From the NCBI GenBank assembly GCA_905178155.1, contig CAJINV010000020.1, positions 124,001 to 188,000 of the forward strand: a DNA stretch of 64,000 nucleotides. The letters are read 5' to 3'. Origin of the DNA: Amoebophrya sp. A120. Lineage: Eukaryota > Sar > Dinophyceae > Syndiniales > Amoebophryaceae. A program made the position numbers and the translations under genes. Positions 1 through 10,549 of the stretch are shown in pieces. The notes below the pieces were generated by a model. The model saw only the letters and a list, made by a program, of their open reading frames with translations. It did no database searches and was not told the origin of the DNA. Position 1 is the stretch's first letter; every line of letters starts with the position of its first letter.

Positions 1-1731
1 ATCATGCACGGACTTGGCGCCCTGCAGCTTTTGCATGCACTGCCTCTGTGGGAGTTGAAAAACACAATTGGTCTCTTTCACCAGAATTTCCTGCAAATTC
101 CACTTGATTTCCTGCAACGAAGCGCCGCAGTCGATGCCTTTCTGCAGGTAAAGACGAAAGCAGTCCTCGCGTGTGGGCTTGCGGTACGGGCGTCCGTGTG
201 GAGCGGGAGTGGTTTTCATTTTTTCCTTCACATTTTCCGTGCAACTTTTGGGGGCCGGAACTGACACTGATGTCACGCGGCCAAACGCTCCTGCTTCATC
301 TAACCTCCTTCGCTTCGGCTCCGTCCCTTCTATCTCGTTCTCATCACCATCAATGCCCGTTGGCACCACCCGCAGGCTACTGGCGCTGTCTACCGTTTTA
401 TCCACATTGGCTACAGGGTGCATAGCAGGTTGTTTGTTGACATCTCCTACCGGAGTCGACAGTTGGCCACCGGTCCCCGCCACGGCACCCGGAGCTGCAG
501 AATGTGTTGACGAGGAGTCTGCGACAGTAGACTCTCCAATCCAAAGTGAATGCTTCACCTCCCAGAACAGGCCAGGATTCCACTGCGCGCCCCGAGCAAC
601 CATGACCGGAATCCCCGGAAACATTTTTTGGAACAAATTGACCTGCTCTACGGTAAAGAAATCGCCGTTCGCAATCAGAGGAAGACAAGAACTTTGAGGG
701 CCTTCTTCTTGTTCCACCTCTAGTTCCTTACCCGGACCTCCAAGATCGGCCTTCAGCAGCGCCAGCAACTTCCCGAACAAGGGCCACCGCGCGGGCTGCT
801 TCGGCCGATCCGGGACGAAGCGCATGTGAATCGCCACGGCGTCTGCGCCGGCTGCCAAGCACTTTTGCACGAGTCGTTTTGTTTTCGTCAGATCCGGGTC
901 CAGCCGGATCTTGCAGGTAACGGACTTCTCCCGCGGCAGATGCGCCCGCAAGTGGCCCACAATCTCCGCCGCGAGGTCCGGCTTTTCGAGCAGCGCCGCG
1001 CCCATGCCGCCCTTCACGCTGAAGCTTTTCGGGCAGCCCATGTTGACGTCAATCCCCGCTACGTCGTTGATGACTACTTGCGCGGCTTGCAGCGCGAGGT
1101 GTTTGTCGCACGTGCCGAGCTGAAAAATGGTCCTGTTCTCCGCAATTTCGGCCCACGTCGTGCGGAAAATGCTCTTCTTGTCGCCCGAATTGCTGTTGTT
1201 GGGCTTCTGCGAGCAGGAGGGGACCAGAGCACCAGCACCTCGGGTTTTGATATTATTTTTCTGCAACCTTTCTGGACTGTTTGAGTTTGAATTCTGCAGA
1301 CCTTGATGTCCACCGCCTTCTACTTCTTCCACGACCTCCTGCTGCGTTAATGCTGCAGCTTCTGCGTCATTTATTTCTGTTGTGCTTTCTGCACAAAAAT
1401 TCTCTGCTCCGACGAAGTATTCCACCAGCCCGGGGTAATGCGGGTTCTCGAAGCGTTGGGCGTAGAGGACGCGCTTGTCGATAATCTCCTCATTGTACAA
1501 AATGTCGCAGCCGAAGTCCCGGCAGACCTGCCGCAGCGGCAGGGTGCTGGCGCGGACCATGGGGGCCAGGATGGTCTGGCAGTTTTGGTACACCGGATGT
1601 TTGATGAAGTTCTGAAACACCATTTTGCGGTTGCACTGGGGCTCAGTAGTACTAGTCACTGACGATGGAGAGGAGGGGGAGGAGGGGAACTTCTGCGCAC
1701 AACTTGAACAACTTTGCGGGGCTTGCTCCAT
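1..1731 (-). CDS. DUS2: tRNA-dihydrouridine(20) synthase, Dus2 type (3' end beyond the window)
   Basis: An FMN enzyme that reduces a D-loop uridine in tRNA to dihydrouridine using NAD(P)H. The single open frame starts at the ATG at 1731 and stays open for 577 codons to the window edge, so the C terminus is missing. Residues 54-68 read ILAPMVRASTLPLRQ and are followed by the acidic EEIID, the usual Dus N-terminal signature. Near residue 230 comes DVNMGCPKSF and then GGMGAALL: the substrate-loop motif with the Cys that protonates C5 in this family. VTCKIR and AIHMR, the phosphate- and tRNA-contacting motifs, follow. A Ser/Asn/Glu-rich stretch at about residues 112-190 looks like a lineage-specific insertion between the first and second motifs. 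The part after about residue 480 is basic and helical and might be the RNA-binding tail. No intron or element interrupts it. Dus2 is favoured over Dus1/3 because of the NMGCPK-F-KGGMG pattern. Confidence 0.9.
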   Translation of the reverse strand, partial: MEQAPQSCSSCAQKFPSSPSSPSSVTSTTEPQCNRKMVFQNFIKHPVYQNCQTILAPMVRASTLPLRQVCRDFGCDILYNEEIIDKRVLYAQRFENPHYPGLVEYFVGAENFCAESTTEINDAEAAALTQQEVVEEVEGGGHQGLQNSNSNSPERLQKNNIKTRGAGALVPSCSQKPNNSNSGDKKSIFRTTWAEIAENRTIFQLGTCDKHLALQAAQVVINDVAGIDVNMGCPKSFSVKGGMGAALLEKPDLAAEIVGHLRAHLPREKSVTCKIRLDPDLTKTKRLVQKCLAAGADAVAIHMRFVPDRPKQPARWPLFGKLLALLKADLGGPGKELEVEQEEGPQSSCLPLIANGDFFTVEQVNLFQKMFPGIPVMVARGAQWNPGLFWEVKHSLWIGESTVADSSSTHSAAPGAVAGTGGQLSTPVGDVNKQPAMHPVANVDKTVDSASSLRVVPTGIDGDENEIEGTEPKRRRLDEAGAFGRVTSVSVPAPKSCTENVKEKMKTTPAPHGRPYRKPTREDCFRLYLQKGIDCGASLQEIKWNLQEILVKETNCVFQLPQRQCMQKLQGAKSVHD

Positions 1732-2661
1732 GGTATAGTCTATAGTTCGTTGTAGTTGTGCCTTCGGGCGGCGGCAAGTCAAATGGTCATCATGATGCTC
1801 CTGAATTCATGCCTGCTACGTGTTTGTGTGCTGTTCAACACTTCGTTATCGCTTCTGGATGAAATAAACGAAAAGAAGATAAATAAACCTCAACCGAAAT
1901 ACTTAGTCGCGTAAGCCCCTGGCACTGGACATTTGATTGATTTCGCATTTTTCGCTGGAAACGTTCGTATAGTACTGCTGTAATAAAAGCAGTGAACGTG
2001 TATGGCTCCGTAAGGCGCACTGACGGCAGGAGGTGTTCTATTGTACACGAATAAGCATTTCGATGGGAACTCGATTTGGAAAAAAATGGTCGCTTCTGGT
2101 CGAATTCTTCGAAAGGAACCGGAAAATAAAACCAAACTGAGTGCTCTGATCTTCGTGGATCATATTGTTTGTCAAGCGTTCGGATCCACCTTGCGGTCGC
2201 TTGCTTTCCAGTGTGAGCATCAGAAGATCACAGGAGCATTCGAAACGGCATTCTGTTAACATTCATGCAGCTACACTCCTCTGTTGACTGAGTGTCCGAG
2301 ATACAAAATAAACAACTTCAGAGAGGAGGACGCGTGAGAAACAGAAATCTGCTCAAAAGCAGCATCATAACGGACGTTACTTCCGCCGAAAACTTCGCGG
2401 CAACGCTGCACCTCCACAAAGAAAAAGTCATGCTTTATCAGGCCACTATAATAACTCAAAAAATCCAAGTTTCTTCATCACCGCGTGCTTTGAAAAAAGT
2501 GAAATTCATTAACTGCCGCAATCACGCCTGCAGATAACTACTCCAATAGATGAGTTGTACGAAAAATGAGTTCATCATCTACTTGTTGCATGCTTCTCTT
2601 CACCCTGAACACTTGACGCAGCTGCTGTGCCGGATTCATCTTAAACCTCCTGTCCTCTTTC
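1732..2661. other. intergenic, no gene recognised
   Basis: AT-richer spacer between the DUS2 start and the stop of DUF285 gene A. Only short open frames on both strands, none with recognisable similarity, repeat structure or TIR. It should hold the DUS2 promoter and the gene A 3' UTR, but I can identify no motif. Confidence 0.5.
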
Positions 2662-5136
2662 TCATTTCTTTGACTTTGCCGGCGCAGATCTGCCCTTCGC
2701 AGTTTTGGTTTTCGACGGGTTCTTCTTGACGGATTTCGGTTCATTTTTCTTCCCCGCCTTGATCACCTTCGTCGAAGCAGGTGGTTCTTTACCGGAACGA
2801 GATTTATTCTTGGAGTGGGAAATAGCGTTCTTTCCGGTCTTACCCTTTTTTTCCGCCTTTTTGCTTTTGTTTTTGGCTGCTTGAGTCCCGGGCAAAGCAC
2901 TGACCTTCTGTTTCTTCTTCGTAGCCGCGGAGGTACCGGAAGAGCGAGAAGTCGAGCCCGACTTCATCGCGCTTTTCATTTTCATCTTTCCCGCAGCTTT
3001 CTTCTTGTTGACCACGCTGCTCCCCTGGGCCGGCTTTTTGGACTTCTTCATCCCGGCAGTTTTTTTCTTGATCTTGGCCCCACCGCCGCCCTGCGCCGGC
3101 GTTTTGGACTTCTTCATTCCCGCAGCTTTCTTCTTGGCCCCACCGCCGCCCTGCGCCGACGTTTTGGACTTCTTCGTTCCCGCACTTGTCTTCTTGGCCC
3201 CACCGCCGCCGGAGGCATCCGCCATATTGGAGTTGTCTTCTTCCCCATCTGCATCGTTGTTTCCCTTCGACGCTGGCGTGTCCTCCGCGTTTTCCTCGTT
3301 GAAGCAATCGATGTTCTCCAGCAAGTGCGCCGGCCACGAGGACACGAACTCCAACCGCATGGAGGAGGCTTCAGTGAACATGCCGCTCGCGTTTTCTACT
3401 TTCGCGACATTCCACTTGTTCAAATCCTGCGCGAAGGCACTGCAATGCTGGATATGCATTGCAAATATCGATCCGGGTCTGGAAGGATGCGACTTCTGAT
3501 GCTGTCTTTGGATCCTACAAAAAATCTGTGCTGCATGACCAGCAAGAGGAGTCGAGTCTGTGCTACGCGGAGAGGGCATTTTTCATACGGAATTATGGGC
3601 ATCAAGATCCAGAAGCACTCTAAAAGTCTGGCCTTGCACTGCCAGCATGGGCCATGCAAAATGTGCGTGACACACCTCGCGCGCTGGATCGATTGCCCCA
3701 CTAGGGCCTCGCGTTCTGGCTACTCCGGGTCCCAATCGCTGGAGGTCGGGACCTGCACCGGCGACAGGCGCTATCCAACCAACCAACCGACCAACACCTG
3801 GCAATCCTCCAGACCCAGACATATTTGCACTTGATAATGGAACATGCCATACATATTCGTCGCCGCCGCGGTGTTCCAGGACTCCAGCGGGTGGTTGAAA
3901 AATGAGCAGCCATAAAACATGCCCCGAAACTCTGTCGCTCCGGAGACATCCCAACCGCTTATGTCCTGATTGAACGAATGGAAGTGCATGAAAAGGTCCG
4001 CCAGGTTTGTGATTTTCGAGCAGTCCCAAATCCGCAGGGGGCCGTAGATCTCCTCGATTTCTTCCCGGGTCTGGTTCAACTTCGCGAGGATCGTCGGGGT
4101 GTCGTCGTGGGGCAACCCTGGTTGATCCGCATTTTCATAATAGTCACTCGGCGTGTGCCAGTGGTCCGAAGCTCCGTCGTTGTCGTCGTCGTAAATTTGA
4201 AACTCAGGCATTCCAAACCCGGTGCCCAATTCCCCCCCTCCTTCACCGTCTTCGTCCAGGAGTTCCGTATGGTAATCCGCGCTGCAGACGACCATGAGTG
4301 CCTTGTGCAAAGCGCGCTTGTTTTCGAAGGCTGCAAACGTCTTCACGAAGTACGAGACTTTTTCCGCAAGAAACGTCGGACTGCTGATGTCCAGCAAATG
4401 GGCATCGGAGTGTAGGAGGCACTTGCCCGCGGCAGGTTGAACACCAGGAGGAGTCGCTTGGTGGTCTCCTTTATGAATTGCAAACATGACTGGGTCTGCT
4501 CAAGCGCACTGTTTGTGGTCATGCACGTTTCGCATGAGCAATGATCTCTGTGGTGTGTGTTCTAGCATCACAGATTTTCTGAAGGCTTATTGATGCCTGC
4601 CCCGCATGCCAGATGCCCTGTCAGCGTAGCAAGAAATGAAGTTCTGTTGCTGCCCACGCAAAAATACAGATTTTTCTCGCATCCAGAGGCAGCATCGCAA
4701 GTCCGTAATTTTCCAGTGGACCCAGACATTATACTTGCATTTGATATCCTTCGCCGCCACCGTGGCCCTGGTCCGCGGCGGCCTTCGACGGCGACGCCTG
4801 CCCGGCTTGTTCGTCCTGAACCTGACCTGGTGCCTCTTCCTCGTCGACAAACAGTTGCACTTGCTCCCATTGCACCTCCCGCCCCGAGGCGGAAACGTGG
4901 GCTTTCTTCGTCCGAAGCGCGTTCGCGATGAGCTGCTTCACGTCCTTCGCGGTGATGGTGGACGAACCAGCGTTCTTCTTGCAGATCGTCCCTAGGTCGA
5001 TTTCCACCGCGCAGTCGGCTCCGGACAGGGCGCTCGGGATCTTCACGACAAAGACAGGGGTGGAGGCAGCACCACCAGCAGTTTTTTGACCGTCCTCAGA
5101 CACGGGGGCCACTCCGCATTCTTTATTTCGGGGCAT
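2662..5136 (-). CDS. DUF285 (BspA-like) repeat protein with ubiquitin-like N terminus and lysine-rich tail (gene A)
   Basis: Predicted 601 residues from three exons: 5136..4747, 4466..3837 and 3447..2662 (1,806 nt, divisible by 3), split by two TIR introners. Residues 29-97 resemble a beta-grasp/ubiquitin-like fold (AVEIDLGTI, TAKDVKQLI, REVQWEQVQLFVD); this is tentative. A helical region (HKALMVVCSADYH) follows. A short block of DUF285-type repeats comes next, with the pattern FNQDISGWDVSGA and MF-C-AFAQDLNKWNV. The last ~200 residues are an extremely Lys/Ala/Ser-rich, H1-like basic tail with three imperfect ~20-residue repeats of the type KKSKTPAQGGGGAK. DUF285 repeats are known from Mycoplasma and Brachyspira surface proteins and are expanded in some protists, where function is unknown. 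The basic tail would fit nucleic-acid binding or a nucleolar location. No signal peptide or membrane segment is seen. Paralogues B and C follow immediately upstream. Confidence 0.75.
3020..3200 (-). repeat. imperfect coding tandem repeat in the basic tail of gene A
   Basis: Three copies of a ~57-60 bp unit encode KKSKTPAQGGGGAK-like peptides. On the + strand each copy reads approximately CTTGGCCCCACCGCCGCCCT, then GCGCCGGCGTTTTGGACTTC. The copies differ by small in-frame indels, as expected for slippage or unequal exchange. Confidence 0.7.
3453..3836. mobile_element. TIR introner, family 1 (in gene A)
   Basis: 384 bp, the longest family-1 copy. The ends carry the family core (CCGGGTCTGG left, CCAGACCCAGACATA right) and begin TAT and end ATA. 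Flanks CTGGA/ATGGA match 4 of 5. Removal joins MF to CSAFAQDL in frame. The homologous position in the second half of gene B, near 6808, has no element. Confidence 0.85.
4472..4746. mobile_element. TIR introner, family 1 (in gene A)
   Basis: 275 bp, from TATGAATTGC to CATTTGATA, flanked by TCCTT on both sides. It sits at the same codon and carries the same TCCTT repeat as the element at 7434-7711 in gene B, so it predates that duplication. Confidence 0.85.
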
Positions 5137-5841
5137 GGCGTTCTTGGTGAGTGCGAGATACAGAAAATCAACACGAGAGAAGTGGCCAGAACCAGCGACG
5201 ACTCGATGAGGACGCCAACGTAGAACCTACTATGATGATGACCTGCTTTAAGAACGTTCGAAGGTCTTTCCAAATTCACTAAGAGTAAGTACTTACTTCA
5301 CTACAAGTGAGTTCCAAACGGTAAACCTAAAAGTGAAAGTCACACTCACAACATGATCAGCAACACGAAATAAACGCATAAAAACTACAGCCTAAACTGT
5401 CGTATGGGAAAGAAGCACGTCAGAATTCTAGTGGAGATTCTGAGGATAGGCAAACGCGTTTCAGTGACGAACAAAAGCCAGTAAAGTGATCTTTTTCCGC
5501 CTCTCCGCACAGGGTGGCGCAGGAGTAGTAAGTACTCTATGAGACGACTATCGTGTCACCAACATCTTTCAGAAGTATCCGTAGAAATTCTGTGAAGTAA
5601 GTAGTTTCGCCCATGTCCCTTCTCCGCGTACTCGTCTTCCTGATGCTTCAAAAATGACGAAAGCCGTAGACATCTTCAAGCAAGATCCGATAATTTCGAC
5701 ACTTGCAAATCGTTAAACGCTGGAAAGGAGCTGCTGCTCTCATTTTCGATTTTATTTTCAAAAAAAAATACTTTTACTCCCATAATTCCGCCCTAGTATA
5801 CAGCGCAAACAGATCTTTAGAGAGTATGCCATACAGCTCAA
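5137..5841. other. intergenic, no gene recognised
   Basis: Spacer between the gene A start and the gene B stop. It contains a near-palindromic AGTAAGTACTTACTT at about 5284 and no supported coding frame or TIR element. Confidence 0.5.
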
Positions 5842-8800
5842 TCAAGAAGAGTCTCGCTTTTTCCTTTGTCCAGCACCCTTCCGTCCGGCGTTCGACGTAT
5901 AACCCGCTCAGGTGTTACAATCTCAAACGTTACAATAGAATCTGAGACTTGTCTTGCATGTATGATGAGCATGATCTAGCCAACTCTCATAGGGTTGCGC
6001 ATGACATCAAGTTCCGGAGCTCCAAACCCCACTACAATTTCAATCTGGGGAAATTTGTATTGCAAAAGGTGGAACGCTGTGCGAGTCTGTCATGCCCATC
6101 ATGCAACACAAATTCCAGAATCTATTGCAACGTTTGAGACTGTGACGTTTGAGCAAGTCATACGACGTGCTTTTGCTTTTTCCCCCGGTCTTTTTCGCAG
6201 GCTGCTTGATCTTCCCGTTCCCAGCTGTCTTCGCAGTTTTAGTACCTTGCTTGCCCGTCGCACCAGCAGATCCGACAAGAGCGACCTTCGTTTTTTTCAT
6301 TCCCTTTGATGACATCACACCAGCAGCGGTTTGCTCTTTCTTTGCCACTACGCCCGTCTTCGCGTGCTTGGTTGAACCGGAGCCGCCGGAGCTTTTCTTA
6401 TTCGCAATCTTTTTCATCGTGGTTGCAGTTCGGCTAGATGTAGTAGTGGTAGAGGTTTTCTTCCTGGAGGTTTTCTTGCTGCCCTTCTTCACAACAACCT
6501 TCTTCACCGCGTTGGAGCTGCTGTTCTTCATCGCCGCGCTTTTCATCGCCTTTCCGGCTTTCTTCTTGGCCTTCGCGTCCGCCACGGGCCCACCGTCCTT
6601 CGTGTTCTTCTTTCCCTTGGAGGTGCCCGCTCCTGCAGCGGCCTGCTTCTTGGTCTGCTGCAGATGCTTCGGCAACTTTTCCCGCAGGTGCAGCGGCCAG
6701 GACGCGACGAACTCCGGACGCATAGAGGAGGCATCAGTGAACATTTCGCTCGCGTCTTTTATTCTCGCGACATTCCACTTGTTCAAATCCTGCGCAAATG
6801 CACTGCAACCTTCGAACATGCCAGACATAGTTGTCGCCTTCGCGGTATTCCAGGACTCCAGCGGTTGGTTGAAAAGTTGGCAAGTGTAAAATATGTGCGA
6901 AAAGTCTGTCGCTCCGGAGACATCCCAACCGCTTATGTCCTGATTGAACGAATGGAAGTGCATGAAAAGGAACGCCAGGTCTGCGATTTTCGAGCAGTCC
7001 CAAATCCGCAGGGGGCCGTAGATCTGCTCGATTTCTTCCCGGGTCTGGTTCAACTTCGCGAGCACCTTCGGGGTGTCGTCGTTGTCCGCATTTTCATAAT
7101 AGTCACTCGGCGTGTGCCAGCCTTCGGAAGCTCCGCCGTCCGGATTCGAAATGTGAAACTCACCCATTCCGAACCCGGTGCCCCACTCACTCGTATGTAA
7201 CGCACCGCTGCCGCACGGGCTAAGGAGTTCCGTGTGGTAATCCTCGCTGCAGACGACCATGAGTGCCTTGTGCAAGGCGCGCTTGTTTTCGAAGGGTTCA
7301 AACGTCTTCACGGAGTACGAGAGCTTTTCCGCAAGAAACTTCGAACTGCTGTCCAGCAAATGCGCATCGGAGTGTACAAGGCACTTACCCGCGGCGGGTT
7401 GGACGCCAGGAGGAGTCGCTTGGTGGTCTCCTTTATGAATTGCAAATATGACTGGGTTTGCTTAAGCGCACTGTTTGTCTTTGTGGTCATGCACGACATT
7501 TCGCATGAGCAATGATCTTTGTGGTGTGTGCTCTAGCATCACAGGTTTTCTGAAGGCTTATTGATGCTTGCCCCGCATGCCAGATGCCCCGTCAGCGTAG
7601 CAAGAAATGAAGTTCTGTTGCTGCCCACGCAATACAGATTTTTCTCGCATCCAGAGGCAGCATCACAAGATGGTAATGTTTCAGACCAGGACATTATATT
7701 TGCATTTGATATCCTTGTTCGTTCTGAACCTGACCTGCCTCCTTCTCGTCGACAAACAGTTGCACTTGCTCCCATTGCACCTCCCGCCCCGAGGCGGAAA
7801 CGTGGGCTTTCTGCGCCCGAAACGCGTTCGCGATGAGCTGCTGCACGTCCTTCACCGTAATGGTGGGCGAGCCAGCGGTGTTGCAGATCGTCCGTAGGTC
7901 GATTTCAACCGCGCACTCCGGTCCGGACAGGGCGCTCGGGATCTTCACGGAGGTTTTCTTGTTGCTCTTCTCTAACACAGCAACCTTTTTCATCGCGTTG
8001 GAGCCGCTGCAGCTCGCCGCTGCGCTTTTCATCGCCTTTCCGGCTTTCTTCTCCGCGTGCGCGCTCCCGCCCGTCACCGGCGCGTCGGCTTCGCTGTCCT
8101 TCGTGTTTTTTTTCCCCTTGGCGTCCGCTCCTGCAGCGGCTTCCTCCGCAGCCTGCTGCAGGTGCTTTGGCAACTTTTTCTGCAGGCGCAGTGGCCAGGA
8201 AGCGACGAACTCCGGACGCATACTCTTGCAGGCGTCGTCGAAAACTTTTCCGCTATCATGAAACGCCGTACCACTCGCCTTCACCTTGGACAAGTCCCAC
8301 GAGTTCAGGTCCTGCGCGAAGGCGTTGCACTTGCGGAGCATCCACTGCATATCTGTTACATTCCTGGTGTCCCACGAGCCCAGCGGCTGGTTGAAGACGG
8401 TGCACCCGACGAACATGCAGAACATGCTTGTCACGTTCCTGGTGTCCCACGAGCCCAGCGACTGGCTGAAGGCTTCGCACCCCTCGAAGACACCACTCAT
8501 GTCTTTGACTCTCCCCGTGTCCCACGAGCCCAGCGGCTGGTTGAAGGCCTTGCACCAACGGAACATGCCACCCATGTCTTCGACATTCCTGGTGTCCCAC
8601 GAGTCCAGCGGCTGGTTGAAGGCGTAGCACAACTCGAACATATCACGCATGTCTTTGACTTTCCCCGTGTCCCACGAGCCCAACGGCTGGTTGAAGGCGG
8701 CACACCCCGCAAACATTGCGTTCATGTTTACGGCCTTCGACGTGTCCCAGGCATCTACGAGCTGGTTGAATTTAGCACAATTGCTAAACATATCATGGAA

Positions 8801-9454
8801 ATCGCAGGCACCGCTAACGTCCCAGCCCGAGATATCCCGATTGAACGTGGGGAAATGAGTGAAAAGCAAAGCCAAGCTTTCTACGCGAGAGCAGTCCCAA
8901 ATCCGCAGGGGTCCGTACCGCCCTTCGATCTCCTTCGCTGTTGTTTGCTCCATCACGTGCGCCAGAATCTCCTCATCACGGAGTCTTTCCTCATCCTCAG
9001 GATCAAACCCAGACGGGGTGCGAAAGTGGTCTTGTTCGTCATCTTCATGAAACATGTCCCAGTGGTAGTCCACGCTGCAGATCACCATGAGCGCTTTGTG
9101 CAGTGTGCGCTTGTCTTGGAAGGCCTCAAACGTTTTCACGAAGTACGCGACGTCGTCGGGAAATTCCTGCAAATTCGTCGGAAGCTCGTGGTCGTCAGCC
9201 AGATTCTCGCCGCTGTCGGTCACGATTTGCACTTGCTCCCACTGCACCGGGCGGCCGGTCGGCGATGCGCCGGCCTTCTGCTCTTTAAAAGTTGCCGCAA
9301 TCTGTTCCTTTAATTCTTTCACCGAAATAACCTTTTTGAGCACCAGGGACGGGGAAAGCACCACTTCCACCGCGCAATCAGGTCCCGAAAGCAAATTCGG
9401 GATCTTTAGTACGGCCTTCGAAGTCTCCGGAGGAGACAGGGACGACTTCGACAT
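5842..9454 (-). CDS. double Ubl-DUF285-basic protein, in-frame fusion of two paralogous units (gene B)
   Basis: Predicted 1,019 residues from exons 9454..7712, 7428..6163 and 5892..5842 (3,060 nt, divisible by 3). Unit 1: ubiquitin-like region at 15-78, then about eight DUF285 repeats at 190-420 of the form FNQPLGSWDTRNVTDM--MF--C, then a Lys/Ala-rich linker at 440-502. Unit 2 begins without any stop or start at about residue 503 with a second ubiquitin-like region (VKIPSALSGPECAVEIDL). It continues through a shorter DUF285 block (about 748-845) and ends in a long Lys/Thr/Ser-rich basic tail. Unit 2 is closest to gene A and unit 1 to gene C, so two neighbouring paralogues appear to have been merged by loss of the stop and spacer. 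The two introners lie within and near the end of unit 2. Function unknown. The alternative is two genes with an intron I have not recognised near 7950. Confidence 0.75.
5898..6162. mobile_element. TIR introner, family 2 (in gene B)
   Basis: 265 bp with exact CGACG on both sides. TIR pair: GTTACAATCTCAAACG left and CGTTTGAGACTGTGACG right, preceded by CCGCTCA and followed by GAGCAAG. Removal extends the frame to NAGRKGAGQRKKRDSS and a stop at 5842. Confidence 0.85.
7434..7711. mobile_element. TIR introner, family 1 (in gene B)
   Basis: 278 bp, TCCTT on both sides. Orthologous in position and sequence to the element at 4472-4746. Removal joins NEQGYQ to KGDHQATPPG in frame. Confidence 0.85.
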
Positions 9455-9994
9455 ACTTTATTTTTCGCGTGAACTTTTTCTAAAGATCGCGCAACAAGTT
9501 TCTACCTACTAATTCGCTTGTCAGAACTCTTCAAATTTTTCTTGCGAAGTGTACATTCTGCTTTGTGCAGCTGCCGCTGCCCGGCTCCTGCCAGTCTCTC
9601 ATACAAGAAGAGAAAAAGCAACCGCAAGTCTAAGGTCAACTACACAGCCTCGATTATTACGCTTCACCTTTATGTTTATCTTGAGTCACGACAACATTGT
9701 TGAGAATAAGAAAAGCACGCGGCTGTCCTTTTTGTGTGGATTCATTCAACACTATCTTTTCTATCACACAGAACAACATCCTTCAGGGAATATGTGACAG
9801 GGACAAGACAACTGACACTCTTACGTGCGTCATCTTGGCAAAAAAAAATCCGCCAAATGGAGTACTTATAGCGACCCTGCAACAATTTAAACTAGAGGCA
9901 CACGCTCACGCACAGGCAGTGGTATAATCATTTGAAGTTTCAGTTCACACCATACTTCACAGCGACGACAACCATGATCATTCTCGACTGGATC
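9455..9994. other. intergenic spacer, duplicated at 12174-12686
   Basis: 5' flank of gene B and 3' flank of the truncated gene D copy. It is near-identical, with small indels, to the spacer between genes C and D. No gene seen. Confidence 0.6.
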
Positions 9995-10474
9995 TCAGCC
10001 CAGCAGGTCCCTGGTTGTCTTCCTCCGTTTGCGTCGCAGTTCCTCAGAATCACTGGACGAGGCATCATCTTCCACGATGAAGTCGTCAGCGGCCGTCCGC
10101 GGTTTTCGCTTTGCGGCCCCCTTCGCCTTGCTGGCCTTCGCCTTTCCTGTAGTCCCACGACCCGCGGCCCCCGCCGCTTTGCTTGCTTTATTTGCATTTC
10201 CCACCGACGTTGGCGGCGGTTTTTTCATCCCCGAGTGTAGCTTAGAGGTTCCCGCACATGCAGAAACAAGTTGTGGAGGCACATGATCACCCACAGCAAC
10301 TTGCATTTGCATAGAAGCTGCTGCTCCTGCTGTCCCGCCTGGCCCTTGTTGAAGGTGGGTCCCCAGCAAAGCACTCGTCTCGGACCGTTTTCGCTGGGCC
10401 GCGGAGGCCTTCGCCGCCCGGGCGGCCGCACCACCGCCGGGCAAAATGATTTTCCCAGGGTCCAGCGGAGGCAT
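9995..10474 (-). pseudogene. truncated duplicate of the 3' end of gene D
   Basis: The open frame repeats the last ~160 residues of gene D (PPLDPGKIILPGGGAAARA, then KRKPRTAADDFIVEDDASSS, ending RRKRRKTTRDLLG) with a few substitutions. It lacks the upstream ~2,900 codons. Its 5' side is fused at about 10490 to the tail of DUF285 gene C by the duplication junction. It has kept its frame, so the duplication is recent or the short product is tolerated. It is most likely not an independent gene. Confidence 0.75.
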
Positions 10475-10549
10475 GTTTTTGGCCGGGTAGTCTTCTCCGC
10501 ATGCGCCTTCGCGCGCGTTACCGGTGCGTCGGGTTCGCTGTCCTTCGTG

